Under the pieces are notes generated by a model. The model did not search any database. It was given only the letters and a program-made list of their open reading frames with translations, and was not told where the DNA came from. From Eikenella halliae (lineage in GTDB: Bacteria; Pseudomonadota; Gammaproteobacteria; Burkholderiales; Neisseriaceae), in NCBI RefSeq assembly GCF_001648475.1, contig NZ_LXSQ01000007.1, positions 1 through 64,000 on the forward strand: DNA of 64,000 nucleotides, written 5' to 3'. The translations under genes were made by a program, and so were the position numbers. This document shows, piece after piece, positions 39,326-48,051 of the stretch; the stretch's first letter is position 1, and each line of letters opens with the position of its first letter.

Positions 39326-40108
39326 ATGAATGCCATTGCCGACGTGCAAAGCAGCCCCGACCAACGCAATATGCCCATCAACCAAGTGGGCATCAAAGAC
39401 CTGCACTTCCCGCTGCAAATCCAAAGCGCAGAAGGCGTGCAGCACACCATCGCCCGCATCGGCATGACCGTTGCCCTGCCCGCCTCGCAAAAAGGCACGC
39501 ATATGTCGCGCTTTGTGGCGCTGATGGAAGAGCGGCAGCACCTGGTGCTCGATTTCACCAGCCTGCACCGGCTCACGCTCGATATGCTGGAGCGGCTCGA
39601 CACCCAAGCCGGCCGCATCACTATCAGCTTCCCCTTCTTCCGCAAAAAGGCCGCCCCTGTGAGCGGCATCACCTCGTTTCTCGACTACGCCGTCACCTGG
39701 CAGGGCGAAGTGTCGGATGATGGAGAATACAGCCACCAAATCAAAGTATTGGCTCCGGTTACCAGCCTGTGCCCCTGCTCCAAGGAAATTTCGCAATACG
39801 GCGCGCACAACCAGCGCTCGCACGTTACCGTTACCCTCACCTGCCACAAACAGGAAGTTTCCATTGAAGAAATCATCGATTTGGTGGAAAACAAAGCCTC
39901 CTGCCAGCTCTACGGCCTGCTCAAACGCCCCGACGAGAAATACGTTACCGAACACGCCTACGAAAACCCCAAATTCGTGGAAGACATGGTGCGCGACATC
40001 GCCGTGGCGCTGAAAAACGACCCGCGCATCGACCGCTTCAGTGTGGAAAGCGAAAACTTCGAAAGCATCCACAACCATTCGGCCTATGCGCTGATCGAGC
40101 ATCCCTAA
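39326..40108 (+). CDS. folE2: GTP cyclohydrolase FolE2 (type IB)
   Basis: 260 residues. SLCPCSKEISQYGAHNQRSH holds Cys149 and His161 of the metal site, and GTHMSRFVALME is the family motif. It converts GTP into 7,8-dihydroneopterin triphosphate for folate (and queuosine) synthesis. FolE2 tolerates metals other than zinc and is often induced in zinc shortage; no Zur site was seen here. It ends in a perfect DUS hairpin. Confidence 0.96.
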   Translation: MNAIADVQSSPDQRNMPINQVGIKDLHFPLQIQSAEGVQHTIARIGMTVALPASQKGTHMSRFVALMEERQHLVLDFTSLHRLTLDMLERLDTQAGRITISFPFFRKKAAPVSGITSFLDYAVTWQGEVSDDGEYSHQIKVLAPVTSLCPCSKEISQYGAHNQRSHVTVTLTCHKQEVSIEEIIDLVENKASCQLYGLLKRPDEKYVTEHAYENPKFVEDMVRDIAVALKNDPRIDRFSVESENFESIHNHSAYALIEHP

Positions 40109-40126
40109 GCCGTATCCGCAGTCAAT

Positions 40127-40158
40127 AAAGGCTACCTGAAATTTTCAGGTAGCCTTTC
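40127..40158 (+). terminator. Terminator of folE2 from a DUS palindrome
   Basis: Near-perfect 31-base palindrome: AAAGGCTACCTGAAA (40127-40141), T, TTTCAGGTAGCCTTT (40143-40157). Confidence 0.8.
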
Positions 40159-40179
40159 TATTGCTCGGCTATAGCCGAA

Positions 40180-40260
40180 ATACAGCGAATATAATAAGAA
40201 CGTTACCACGTTGCTCTACCTTGCCGCACTTCTGTATCACCTTATTTCACCCTGATTCCA
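40180..40260. repeat. Possible decayed Correia element
   Basis: Resembles the inner part of the other elements (CCACGTTGCTCTACCTTGCC and TTCTGTATCACC then CCCTGATT) but has no clear terminal repeats. Weak. Confidence 0.3.
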
Positions 40261-40408
40261 ACCCACCATCCGAATAAGGCTACCTGAAAAAAGTTTTGGC
40301 TTTCAAGCAGCCTTCACGCCCGAAAGCCGTCGCAGCCACTTCCGCCATCCGCCCCGCCGGCGGCTGCGCTATAATAGCCACCCCGCAACCACCCGCAGGC
40401 CGCCCGCT

Positions 40409-41029
40409 ATGCAACCCTTTCCCCCCATCATCCGCCCCCTCAAATTCTACGCCGTGGTGCCCGATGCCGATTGGGTGGCACGGATGGCCGATGTCGGAGC
40501 AGACACCGTGCAACTGCGCAGCAAAACCCTCACCGGCGAAGCCCTGCGCCGGGAAATCCGCCGCGCCATCGCCGCCACGCGCGGCTCGCACAGCCAACTT
40601 TTCATCAACGACCACTGGCAGCTCGCCCTCGAAGAAGGCGCCTACGGCGTGCACCTCGGCCAAGAAGACATGGACCGCGCCGACTTTGCCGCCCTCGCCC
40701 GCGCCGGTATCCGCCTGGGGCTGAGCACCCACGACGAAGCCGAAATGGCGCGCGCCTTGGCCGTGCAGCCCAGCTACGTGGCCTGCGGCGCCGTATTCGC
40801 CACCCACACCAAAGCCATGCCCACCGAGCCGCAGGGGCTGGACAAACTGCGCCGCTACGTGCAACAAGCCGGCAACACACCCACCGTGGCCATCGGCGGC
40901 ATCACGCTGGAAAACGCGCCCGCCGTGCTCGCCACCGGCGTGTCCTCACTGGCCGTGGTCAGCGCCGTTACCCACGCCCCCGACCCCGCCGCCGCCGTGC
41001 GCGCCTTCCAAAAATTGTGGCCAGAATAA
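40409..41029 (+). CDS. thiE: Thiamine phosphate synthase
   Basis: 206 residues. VQLRSKTLTGEALRREIRRA, LFINDHWQLALEEGAYGVHL and VAIGGITLENAPAVLATGVS are ThiE motifs (pyrophosphate, pyrimidine and thiazole sites). It couples the pyrimidine and thiazole phosphates to thiamine phosphate. No TPP riboswitch-like sequence was found in the short leader; a TATAAT at 40370-40375 may be the -10. Alone in the window, other thi genes elsewhere. Confidence 0.95.
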   Translation: MQPFPPIIRPLKFYAVVPDADWVARMADVGADTVQLRSKTLTGEALRREIRRAIAATRGSHSQLFINDHWQLALEEGAYGVHLGQEDMDRADFAALARAGIRLGLSTHDEAEMARALAVQPSYVACGAVFATHTKAMPTEPQGLDKLRRYVQQAGNTPTVAIGGITLENAPAVLATGVSSLAVVSAVTHAPDPAAAVRAFQKLWPE

Positions 41030-41095
41030 GGCCGCCAACCACGCGGCCATCCGCAAGCGCAAGCTGCCGCGTAAATTAAACTCCGATATCCAAAA

Positions 41096-41130
41096 GGCTA
41101 CCTGAAACCGCATCCGCTTTTCAGGTAGCC
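41096..41130. terminator. Inverted DUS pair after thiE
   Basis: 12-base stem (41096-41107 with 41119-41130), 22 bases before the rlmB start. Confidence 0.6.
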
Positions 41131-41151
41131 TGCATCACGAAAGCAAACCAT

Positions 41152-41898
41152 ATGTCCAACCGCCGCCTGATTTACGGCTTCCACGCCGTCAACGCCCGCC
41201 TGTGGCAAAACCCCAAAAGCCTCACCGAGCTCTACGCCCTGTCCGGCCGTCACGATGCCCGTATGCAGCAGGCCTTGGAAAAAGCCGTGCAGGAAAATAT
41301 TCCCGTTCACTTCGTGGAAGCCGCCCGCCTTGATAACCTGTGCCACCACGCCCGCCACCAAGGCATCGCCGGATTTATCGACGCTTCGCACAACCACGTC
41401 CACCTCGACGACGTGCTCGACAACCTCACCGAGCCGCCCCTGCTGCTCATCCTCGACGGCATCACCGACCCGCACAACCTCGGCGCCTGCCTGCGCGTGG
41501 CCGACGCCATGGGCGTACACGCCGTGATTGCGCCGAAAAACCGCAGCGTCGGCCTGAATGCCACCGTGAGCAAAGTGGCCTGCGGCGCCGCCGAAACCGT
41601 GCCCTACATCGCCGTTACCAACCTCGCCCGCACCCTGCGCGAGCTCAAAGAGCGCGACATCTGGATAGTGGGCACCGACATGGGCGGCGAAGCCGACCTG
41701 TTCCACTACGACATCCCCGCCGCCGTGGCCTGGGTGATGGGCAACGAAGGCGAAGGCATGCGCCGCCTCACCCGCGAACACTGCGACGCACTTGTTTCCA
41801 TCCCCATGCTCGGCACGGTGGAAAGCCTCAACGTATCCGTGAGCACCGGCATGGTACTGGCCGAAACCCGCCGCCAGCGCGCGCTGAAGGCCGGTTGA
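41152..41898 (+). CDS. rlmB: 23S rRNA (guanosine-2251-2'-O)-methyltransferase
   Basis: 248 residues, SPOUT-type. The N-terminal RNA-binding part (LIYGFHAVNARLWQNPKSLT) is followed by LILDGITDPHNLGACLRVAD, VMGNEGEGMRRLTREHCD and IPMLGTVESLNVSVSTGMVL, motifs 1-3 of the trefoil-knot domain. It methylates G2251 in the peptidyl-transferase loop. Confidence 0.96.
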   Translation: MSNRRLIYGFHAVNARLWQNPKSLTELYALSGRHDARMQQALEKAVQENIPVHFVEAARLDNLCHHARHQGIAGFIDASHNHVHLDDVLDNLTEPPLLLILDGITDPHNLGACLRVADAMGVHAVIAPKNRSVGLNATVSKVACGAAETVPYIAVTNLARTLRELKERDIWIVGTDMGGEADLFHYDIPAAVAWVMGNEGEGMRRLTREHCDALVSIPMLGTVESLNVSVSTGMVLAETRRQRALKAG

Positions 41899-41903
41899 AG
41901 CAG

Positions 41904-41937
41904 TTTCAGGTAGCCTGTCCATCCGGGCTACCTGAAA
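41904..41937. terminator. Inverted DUS pair after rlmB
   Basis: 12-base stem (41904-41915 with 41926-41937), 5 bases past the stop. Confidence 0.65.
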
Positions 41938-42013
41938 GCCCAAACTTCAGCGAAGCTAAAGCACTTTCCAACGACCCCCTGCACAGGCAAATTATTCCGC
42001 CCTCCCCCATAAC

Positions 42014-42046
42014 TTTCAGGTAGCCCATCCCAAAGGCTACCTGAAA
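42014..42046. terminator. Inverted DUS pair before ubiX
   Basis: TTTCAGGTAGCC (42014-42025) with GGCTACCTGAAA (42035-42046). Confidence 0.5.
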
Positions 42047-42074
42047 ACCAAAACCCAACCACCCACAAAACCCC

Positions 42075-42650
42075 ATGCCCACCCAACGCCTCATCCTCGG
42101 CATCAGCGGCGCCGACGGCTTCCAATACGGCCACAAAGCCCTGCAACTGCTGCAAAACGCAGCCGATATCGAAACCCACCTCGTGATTTCCGAAGGCGCG
42201 GAGCACACCTGCCGGCACGAAACCGCACACCGCATCGAAGATATTGCCGCGCTGGCCGACGTGGTGCACCCCGTCCGCAACCTCGGCGCCGCCATTGCCA
42301 GCGGCTCGTTTGAAACCGCCGGCATGCTGGTGGCCCCCTGCTCCATGCGCAGCCTCGCCGCCATCGCCCACGGCCTGGGCGACAACCTGCTCACCCGCGC
42401 TGCCGACGTTACCCTCAAAGAGCGCCGCCGCCTCGTGCTGATGGCGCGCGAAACCCCGCTAAATCTCGCCCATCTCGACAACATGCGCCGCATCACCGAA
42501 ATGGGCGGCATCATCTTCCCGCCCGTGCCCGCCCTCTACCTGCGCCCGCAAAGCATAGACGAACTGCTTGCCCACAGCGTAGGCCGCGCCCTCGGCCTGT
42601 TCGGCATTCGCATTCCCGATTTGCCCCATTGGAGCGGCGGCACGCCTTGA
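42075..42650 (+). CDS. ubiX: Flavin prenyltransferase UbiX
   Basis: 191 residues. LILGISGADGFQYGHKALQL (the glycine-rich start is GADG rather than the common GASG), VAPCSMRSLAAIAHGLGDNL and VLMARETPLNLAHLDNM are the UbiX motifs. It makes prenylated FMN, the cofactor of the UbiD decarboxylase in ubiquinone synthesis. ubiD is not in this window. Confidence 0.94.
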   Translation: MPTQRLILGISGADGFQYGHKALQLLQNAADIETHLVISEGAEHTCRHETAHRIEDIAALADVVHPVRNLGAAIASGSFETAGMLVAPCSMRSLAAIAHGLGDNLLTRAADVTLKERRRLVLMARETPLNLAHLDNMRRITEMGGIIFPPVPALYLRPQSIDELLAHSVGRALGLFGIRIPDLPHWSGGTP

Positions 42651-42817
42651 AACGCAGGAGTTAGTTGATATTGCAGCTTCGGCAGACAGCTAGGTTTCTG
42701 CAAAGCCGTAATAAAAATTTCAATATTCCAGGTAGCCTCTATACCATCCAAGTTCATAAAGGGATTCCCATGTCCCTCCATGCCCATAAACATAATCATG
42801 CCTACAGGAAATAACTT

Positions 42818-43522
42818 ATGAACACAGTTAGAGATCATAAATTTTATATGGAAAGGAATTTAGATTTAGAACAGGGTATTGAGATATCAAATAAAGAATT
42901 AATTAACTGTATATTTGATAATTGTCATATTGGTACACGTGATGATATTACGAAATTATCTATATTTAAGAATATAGATATGACTGACTGCTTGTTGTTC
43001 AACTGCTTAATCGGCCCGGTTATATTGGAAGACATCACCATAAAAAATCTAAAAACCGGAGATATAGCCATTTTTAACCTACCATTATTAAAGCATATTA
43101 AAATTGAAGGAAAAATTGGGAAAATAAAAATAAATAATATTGGATTCAATTTAATGCCGACTCCGGAAGAAAAGAAAAAGATGATAGAAATGAAAAACAG
43201 CTTTTATCAGAAAGTTGATTGGGCTATCGATATATCTAATGCGGAATTTCTAGATTTCTTCTGCTTAGGTATCCCGACAAATCTGTTTAAAATCAATCCG
43301 GAACATCAATTTATTGCTAATCGGGATAAAATAATTGAAAGCGGTATCCTTTCGTCTAAATTCATAAATAAAAATATCGTCTTAAATACAATGTTGCAAT
43401 TATTTGTCGAATCTGAAGAAAACGATATAGTGTTGGTTGCTCCTTTGGCCAGGGCAAAAAAATATAGGGAACCCATATTGTCGGATTTGCAGAAACTTCG
43501 GCAAGAGAAGATTATTTCTTAG
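42818..43522 (+). CDS. AT-rich orphan gene, unknown function
   Basis: 234 residues. Base composition is far more AT-rich than all neighbours, which indicates acquisition from elsewhere. The N-terminal half has degenerate repeats such as LINCIFDNCHIGT and MTDCLLFNCLIGPVILEDI, reminiscent of pentapeptide-like beta helices. The C-terminal half is helical and charged. No signal or membrane segment. No family recognised; immunity-type genes in this organism show the same composition, so a toxin or immunity role is possible. Confidence 0.6.
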   Translation: MNTVRDHKFYMERNLDLEQGIEISNKELINCIFDNCHIGTRDDITKLSIFKNIDMTDCLLFNCLIGPVILEDITIKNLKTGDIAIFNLPLLKHIKIEGKIGKIKINNIGFNLMPTPEEKKKMIEMKNSFYQKVDWAIDISNAEFLDFFCLGIPTNLFKINPEHQFIANRDKIIESGILSSKFINKNIVLNTMLQLFVESEENDIVLVAPLARAKKYREPILSDLQKLRQEKIIS

Positions 43523-43604
43523 CCCAAAAGCCGACTAAACCATACAAACCCCAATACCCACCGCCCCATTTTCAGGTAGCCCCAATCCAGCCCAAGGAGT
43601 GCCC

Positions 43605-44555
43605 ATGTCCTTCCACACCCACGAACACAACCATGCCCACGCCCACGGCACCAACACCCGGATCCTGCGCGTATCGCTGGCCGTGATTGCCGGCTTCATG
43701 CTAGTGGAAGCGGCGGCAGGCTGGCTCAGCGGCAGCCTCGCGCTCTTGTCGGACGCAGGACACATGTTTTCTGATGCAGCCTCGCTCGCCCTCGCCCTGT
43801 TCGCCTTCAAATGGGCGGAAAAGGCTGCCAACTCGCAAAAAAGCTACGGCTACCAGCGCGTGGAAATCCTCGCTGCCGCGCTCAACGGCCTCACGCTGGT
43901 GGTGATGGCGGCGTGGATTGTGGTCGAAGCCGTTGTCCGTGCCTTCAAACCCGTGCCCGTGGCGGGCGGCGCGATGCTGGCGGTGGCCGTACTCGGGCTC
44001 TTGGTAAACCTGTTTGTCGCGTGGTATATGTTGCGCGGCGAAAAAGATAATTTGAACATGCGCGGTGCGTTTTTGCATGTGGTGGGCGATTTGCTCGGCT
44101 CAGTGGCGGCGGTGGCGGCCGGCCTGCTGATACAGTTTTACGGCTGGAACTGGGCGGACTTGGCGGCCAGCGCGGCGGTGGCACTGCTGATTGGCAAAAG
44201 CGGCTGGGGCGTGCTTTCAGGCAGCCTGCACATCCTGATGGAAGGTGCGCCCAAAGGCACGGATTTGGTGAAAATTGCCGAAGACATTCAGAAAATCAAC
44301 GGTATATTAGGCGTGCACGACTTGCACGCCTGGACGATTACCAGCAAAAAACACGCCATGTCCTGCCATGTCATCGTGCCCGGCAGCCTGACCGTGGCGG
44401 AGGCCGACGCGCTGGCCAAACAGGTGCAGGCTGCCGTTCGGGCACACGGCATCGGCCACATCACCGTGCAAACAGAACCTGCCGACGGCGGCGCGGCGTG
44501 CTGCCAAGCGTGCGAGCAGGCGGCGCACGAACATGAACACATGCACGAGCATTAG
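43605..44555 (+). CDS. Cation diffusion facilitator (zinc/cadmium efflux)
   Basis: 316 residues from ATG 43605, with AAGGAG 6 bases upstream. The N-terminus is His-rich (MSFHTHEHNHAHAHG), followed by six membrane helices. The CDF metal sites LLSDAGHMFSDAASL and FLHVVGDLLGSV carry the expected Asp and His residues. A cytoplasmic domain with LHAWTITSKKHAMSCHVIVP and a Cys/His-rich tail (CCQACEQ ... HEHEHMHEH) follow. It pumps zinc or related metals out against protons, ZitB/CzcD type. Confidence 0.95.
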   Translation: MSFHTHEHNHAHAHGTNTRILRVSLAVIAGFMLVEAAAGWLSGSLALLSDAGHMFSDAASLALALFAFKWAEKAANSQKSYGYQRVEILAAALNGLTLVVMAAWIVVEAVVRAFKPVPVAGGAMLAVAVLGLLVNLFVAWYMLRGEKDNLNMRGAFLHVVGDLLGSVAAVAAGLLIQFYGWNWADLAASAAVALLIGKSGWGVLSGSLHILMEGAPKGTDLVKIAEDIQKINGILGVHDLHAWTITSKKHAMSCHVIVPGSLTVAEADALAKQVQAAVRAHGIGHITVQTEPADGGAACCQACEQAAHEHEHMHEH

Positions 44556-44640
44556 CGTTTTCAGGCAGCTCGAAAACCCGAACTCAGGCTACCTGAAAAT
44601 CCGAAAAGCATCAGGCAGCGGCAGCTTTTGTTTGAATTGG

Positions 44641-44746
44641 TATAGTGAATTAAATTTAAACCAGTACAGCGTTGTCTCGCCTTGCCGTACTATCTGTACT
44701 GTCCGCGGCTCGTCGCCTTGTCCTGATTTAAATTTAACTCACTATA
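44641..44746. repeat. Correia-type repeat element, AAATTTAAA variant, 106 bp
   Basis: Begins TATAGTGAATTAAATTTAAA and ends TTTAAATTTAACTCACTATA. Both ends carry AAATTTAAA in place of AACAAAAA, matching the second known end type of Neisseria Correia elements. The inner sequence is the same as in the other copies. Confidence 0.85.
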
Positions 44747-44799
44747 ATAGCCGTAGGTCGGATTCTCGAATCCAACACCCACTCAGAATACCCTATTTC

Positions 44800-44831
44800 A
44801 AAGGCTACCTGAAGATTTCAGGTAGCCTTTT
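44800..44831. terminator. DUS hairpin after hemO
   Basis: 14-base stem (44800-44813 with 44817-44830), 3-base loop, between hemO and the Correia element. Confidence 0.7.
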
Positions 44832-44857
44832 GTTATGCCGAAAACGGCCATCCAACC

Positions 44858-45442
44858 TTACGCAACTTCGGGCAATTCGAAGATTTCACGCAGCAGTTTT
44901 TTGTAGAAGGCAAAAGCGGTAAGCGCGCCTTGCAGGGCCTGCTCGCGTTCGCTATCGGAAATGTCCAGGCTATTCAGCTGATCGGCAAAGCGGCGCCAGT
45001 GTTTGCCCCGGCCATCGGCGTGCGGGCCGAGGTGACGGGCACCGTGTTCGGCGTTGTAACCGAGGTTGTTTTGCGCATCTTTAAACAAGAAGGCGGCGCC
45101 CACGTTGGAGCCTTCGGCACAATAGAGCCAGCCCAATGCTTCTGCACCTTCCGGTTTGGGAATAGGCAGGGAAACGGCTTTTTCGGCAGCGTTCAGATCT
45201 TGCAGGTCGAGGATGACGTCATCGTAGCGGGCAAGCTCGGCCAGGCCGGTGATTTTTTCGTTGAGCTGCGGGTTTTTGTAGATGTCGTCCACAATTTTGT
45301 GGAACACGGCTTGCAGCTGTAGGAAGCGGATGTAGTTTTCGGTGTTGTCAAAAGGTTTAACCGACATCACCAGCTCGTCCACGCTGTCGTGGGTGGTGCG
45401 GCAGTTTTCTTTCAGGTATTGGTTGAACGGGATATTTTGCAT
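44858..45442 (-). CDS. hemO: Haem oxygenase
   Basis: 194 residues. The proximal ligand is His18 in RTTHDSVDELVMSVKPF; WLYCAEGSNVGAAFLFKDAQ and EHGARHLGPHADGRGKHWRR match HemO of Neisseria meningitidis nearly word for word. It opens haem to biliverdin, carbon monoxide and iron in the cytoplasm. It is the last gene of the haem locus, downstream of hmbR, as in meningococci. Ribosome site AAGGAAA. Confidence 0.97.
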   Translation of the reverse strand: MQNIPFNQYLKENCRTTHDSVDELVMSVKPFDNTENYIRFLQLQAVFHKIVDDIYKNPQLNEKITGLAELARYDDVILDLQDLNAAEKAVSLPIPKPEGAEALGWLYCAEGSNVGAAFLFKDAQNNLGYNAEHGARHLGPHADGRGKHWRRFADQLNSLDISDSEREQALQGALTAFAFYKKLLREIFELPEVA

Positions 45443-45474
45443 GGTTTGTTTTCCTTAGTGTGTTGGCAACATGA

Positions 45475-45516
45475 TTTTCAGGTAGCCTCCCAAGAAGCGC
45501 AGAGGCTACCTGAAAA
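45475..45516. terminator. Inverted DUS pair between hmbR and hemO
   Basis: 13-base stem (45475-45487 with 45504-45516). In an operon it would lower read-through into hemO rather than stop it. Confidence 0.55.
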
Positions 45517-45563
45517 TGTAAGCTTCAACGTAGTTGAAATGGTTTTTTCCTTACTGCCAAGGT

Positions 45564-48002
45564 TTAAAACTTGGCTTCGATAATAAGGCCGAAATTACGG
45601 CCGGGCGCGCTGAAACGCTCAAGGCCGGCATGGGCGCAGCCATCGTGGTGGGCGACACCGCTTCGGTCGGTACAGTTATCCACACGGTTCACCGTGCCGA
45701 ATTCGCGAATGCTGCGCAGGGTTTCCCAAGTGTAGTAATGACGGTTGAATAGGTTGTAGATGCCCGCGCTAATCGTTACATGTTTCCTAAACTGGTAGCG
45801 GGCGGTTAAATCTACCAACCAGATATTGCTGCTGTGGCGTGCATAAGGGAAAACTCTGCCCGTATTGTCGTAGGAGGCAATGGTGTCTTCCGGTTTTTTG
45901 CGCGCAAAATAGCTAACGTTCAAATCCACGCCCCAACGGTTATCCGGCTGCTGGTAACCGATACCGATCACGCCGTTAAACGGTTGGATGGCGTTAATCG
46001 GAATATTGCCGTCGGCTTCGCCTTTGGTATAGTTCGCGGCCAAGGTGGTGTACATACCGGCGGGCAGGCCGATGCTATCGAGATTCCAGCGTGCTTTCAG
46101 CTCCAAACCTTTGATTTCGGCTTGAGAACGGTTTACGTTTTGGTAAACATCGGCGTATTCGCGGTTGCTTAAGGTTTTTCTGGTGTAGTCCCAGGTCATC
46201 ACCTCTTTGTAGCCGCGATTAACGAAGTCGATGAAATCGGTGTAGCGGGTGCGGTAGCCGGAAAGGCGTACATGCCCCCAGTTGCCGTGCACATCAATGC
46301 CCAGCTCAACGTTTTTGGAACGTTCTGCTTTCAGATTCGGATTGGGTTCGACATAAAACAGGGTGTTGGGGAAATAGAACCACATTTCATCGGTGGTGGG
46401 CGCGCGGAAGCCGGTGCTGTATTTGCCTTGCAGGGTAACCGACGGGCTGATGTTCCAATCCAATGCGGCCACATAGCTGGGCGAACTGAAGCGTGCCTGT
46501 TGGTTCCACAGGCCTTTAGCTTCAAGCTGGCCTTTCACATCGGGATTGAAACTTTCCGTATCCAGGGTGTGCATTTTGATACGGTCGTAGCGCACGCCGA
46601 GGTTCAGCTTAAAGCGATCGCTAAAGCGCAGGGTATTGTTCCAATAAAGATTCGTGTTATTGGATTGGGTACTAACCAAGAATTCTTTTTCATCACGGTC
46701 GGAAGCCAGGCGGTCGGGATAGAAAACGTATGTCCAATAACTGGTGTTGCTATTGGTGTTGCGTTTGCGCGATCCGCCCACGCCATAGGCCATATCCCAT
46801 GTCAGGCTTTTACCGAAATCGAAATGTTTTTCGGCGGCTACTTTGAATTGGTCGGTATCGTAATTCAGGCTGCGGCGGATAAAGTAGTTTTCGGCATTCC
46901 GCCCCATCCGTTGAATGTAATCTTGCTTGGGAATATCCCAAGTCAGGGTAGTCATGCGGATTTTCTGCCGGTCTAAGCTCACAGTCAGCTTGTTCCACGG
47001 TCCCCATTCCAGCAGGTTTTCGTATTCCAAGCCAACGCGGCGGCGGTAGGCCACATCGCGGCGGTAGCGGTAGCTGGTGCTGTCATAAGTGCCAAACAAA
47101 TTAGATAATTCATCCGTTTCCCGATCCTGGCGTGTGGTTTCGTAAATACCGCTCAGATAGTTGCTGTCGTTGAAGTGGTAGCCGAGGCGGAACAGGTCGG
47201 CATGATCTTCCGTGTTTTGCGGGTCGGGAGTACCGCGTGCCACACCGCTATAGGTGGTGTAACCAAAGCGGTAGTTGTTGTTAAATCGCAGGTTTACATT
47301 TTCGGCTTTGCTGTGGTTTTTAGTCTCATGCCCGTTACGCACAGTGCCCACCACCAAGGCATCAAACCCGCCCAGCCGACCGGCAGCGGTAATGCTGGCC
47401 AACCATTGTTCGGAGCGGCTCAGGTAGCCGGTTTTCATGCCCACATAATACGGCTTGTCTTCATCCACATAATCGCGCGGCGATTTGGTGCGGTAAATCA
47501 CTGCGCCGCCCAATGCGCCGCTACCTGCGGTAATCGAATCCGCGCCTTTGCTGATGGTTACCTCGCTCATGTGCTCCAATTCGGCAGCGTTGCGGTTGGT
47601 GTTGAAGTTGCCATATGCGCCAAACAGTTCTTGGAAAGCAGAAGAAGAGCGGCTTTCACCTTGGTCGAGGCCGTCCACTACGATGGCTACGCGGTCTTTA
47701 TCCACGCCGCGGATACTGAAACCATTGGAGCCGGCACGGCCGCCTTCGGCCACACTGATGCCGGGATCGTAGCGCACCATATCGCGGATGTCCTGCACCA
47801 TTTCTTTATCCAGCTGCTCGCGGCGGATGCGTTCGCGGCCAAGCTGGCGCGGCGCATGCCTGCGACCTTGGATTTCGATGGTTTCCAACTGGGCGGAACC
47901 GGCATCGTCCGTTTCGCCCGCTGCCCAAATCGGAGCAGAGAAGATGCTGCACAGAGCCAAGAACAAAATACTTGGCCGGTGTTGATGGATATGTGTTTTC
48001 AT
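45564..48002 (-). CDS. hmbR: TonB-dependent haem receptor, HmbR-like
   Basis: 812 residues with signal peptide MKTHIHQHRPSILFLALCSI ... SAPIWA. The plug domain has ETIEIQGRR (TonB box region), VRYDPGISVAEGGRAGSNGF and SIRGVDKDRVAIVVDGLDQG. The 22-strand barrel ends GLIIEAKF with a final Phe. The closest known type is HmbR, which takes haem from haemoglobin; related Hpu/Tbp receptors cannot be fully excluded. The upstream surface lipoprotein may act as partner. No poly-G tract for phase variation is seen, unlike in meningococcal hmbR. Confidence 0.92.
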   Translation of the reverse strand: MKTHIHQHRPSILFLALCSIFSAPIWAAGETDDAGSAQLETIEIQGRRHAPRQLGRERIRREQLDKEMVQDIRDMVRYDPGISVAEGGRAGSNGFSIRGVDKDRVAIVVDGLDQGESRSSSAFQELFGAYGNFNTNRNAAELEHMSEVTISKGADSITAGSGALGGAVIYRTKSPRDYVDEDKPYYVGMKTGYLSRSEQWLASITAAGRLGGFDALVVGTVRNGHETKNHSKAENVNLRFNNNYRFGYTTYSGVARGTPDPQNTEDHADLFRLGYHFNDSNYLSGIYETTRQDRETDELSNLFGTYDSTSYRYRRDVAYRRRVGLEYENLLEWGPWNKLTVSLDRQKIRMTTLTWDIPKQDYIQRMGRNAENYFIRRSLNYDTDQFKVAAEKHFDFGKSLTWDMAYGVGGSRKRNTNSNTSYWTYVFYPDRLASDRDEKEFLVSTQSNNTNLYWNNTLRFSDRFKLNLGVRYDRIKMHTLDTESFNPDVKGQLEAKGLWNQQARFSSPSYVAALDWNISPSVTLQGKYSTGFRAPTTDEMWFYFPNTLFYVEPNPNLKAERSKNVELGIDVHGNWGHVRLSGYRTRYTDFIDFVNRGYKEVMTWDYTRKTLSNREYADVYQNVNRSQAEIKGLELKARWNLDSIGLPAGMYTTLAANYTKGEADGNIPINAIQPFNGVIGIGYQQPDNRWGVDLNVSYFARKKPEDTIASYDNTGRVFPYARHSSNIWLVDLTARYQFRKHVTISAGIYNLFNRHYYTWETLRSIREFGTVNRVDNCTDRSGVAHHDGCAHAGLERFSAPGRNFGLIIEAKF

Positions 48003-48051
48003 GATTCTGTTAGCGAATTGAAAATGAAATAGAGGCTACCTGAAAATAGGA

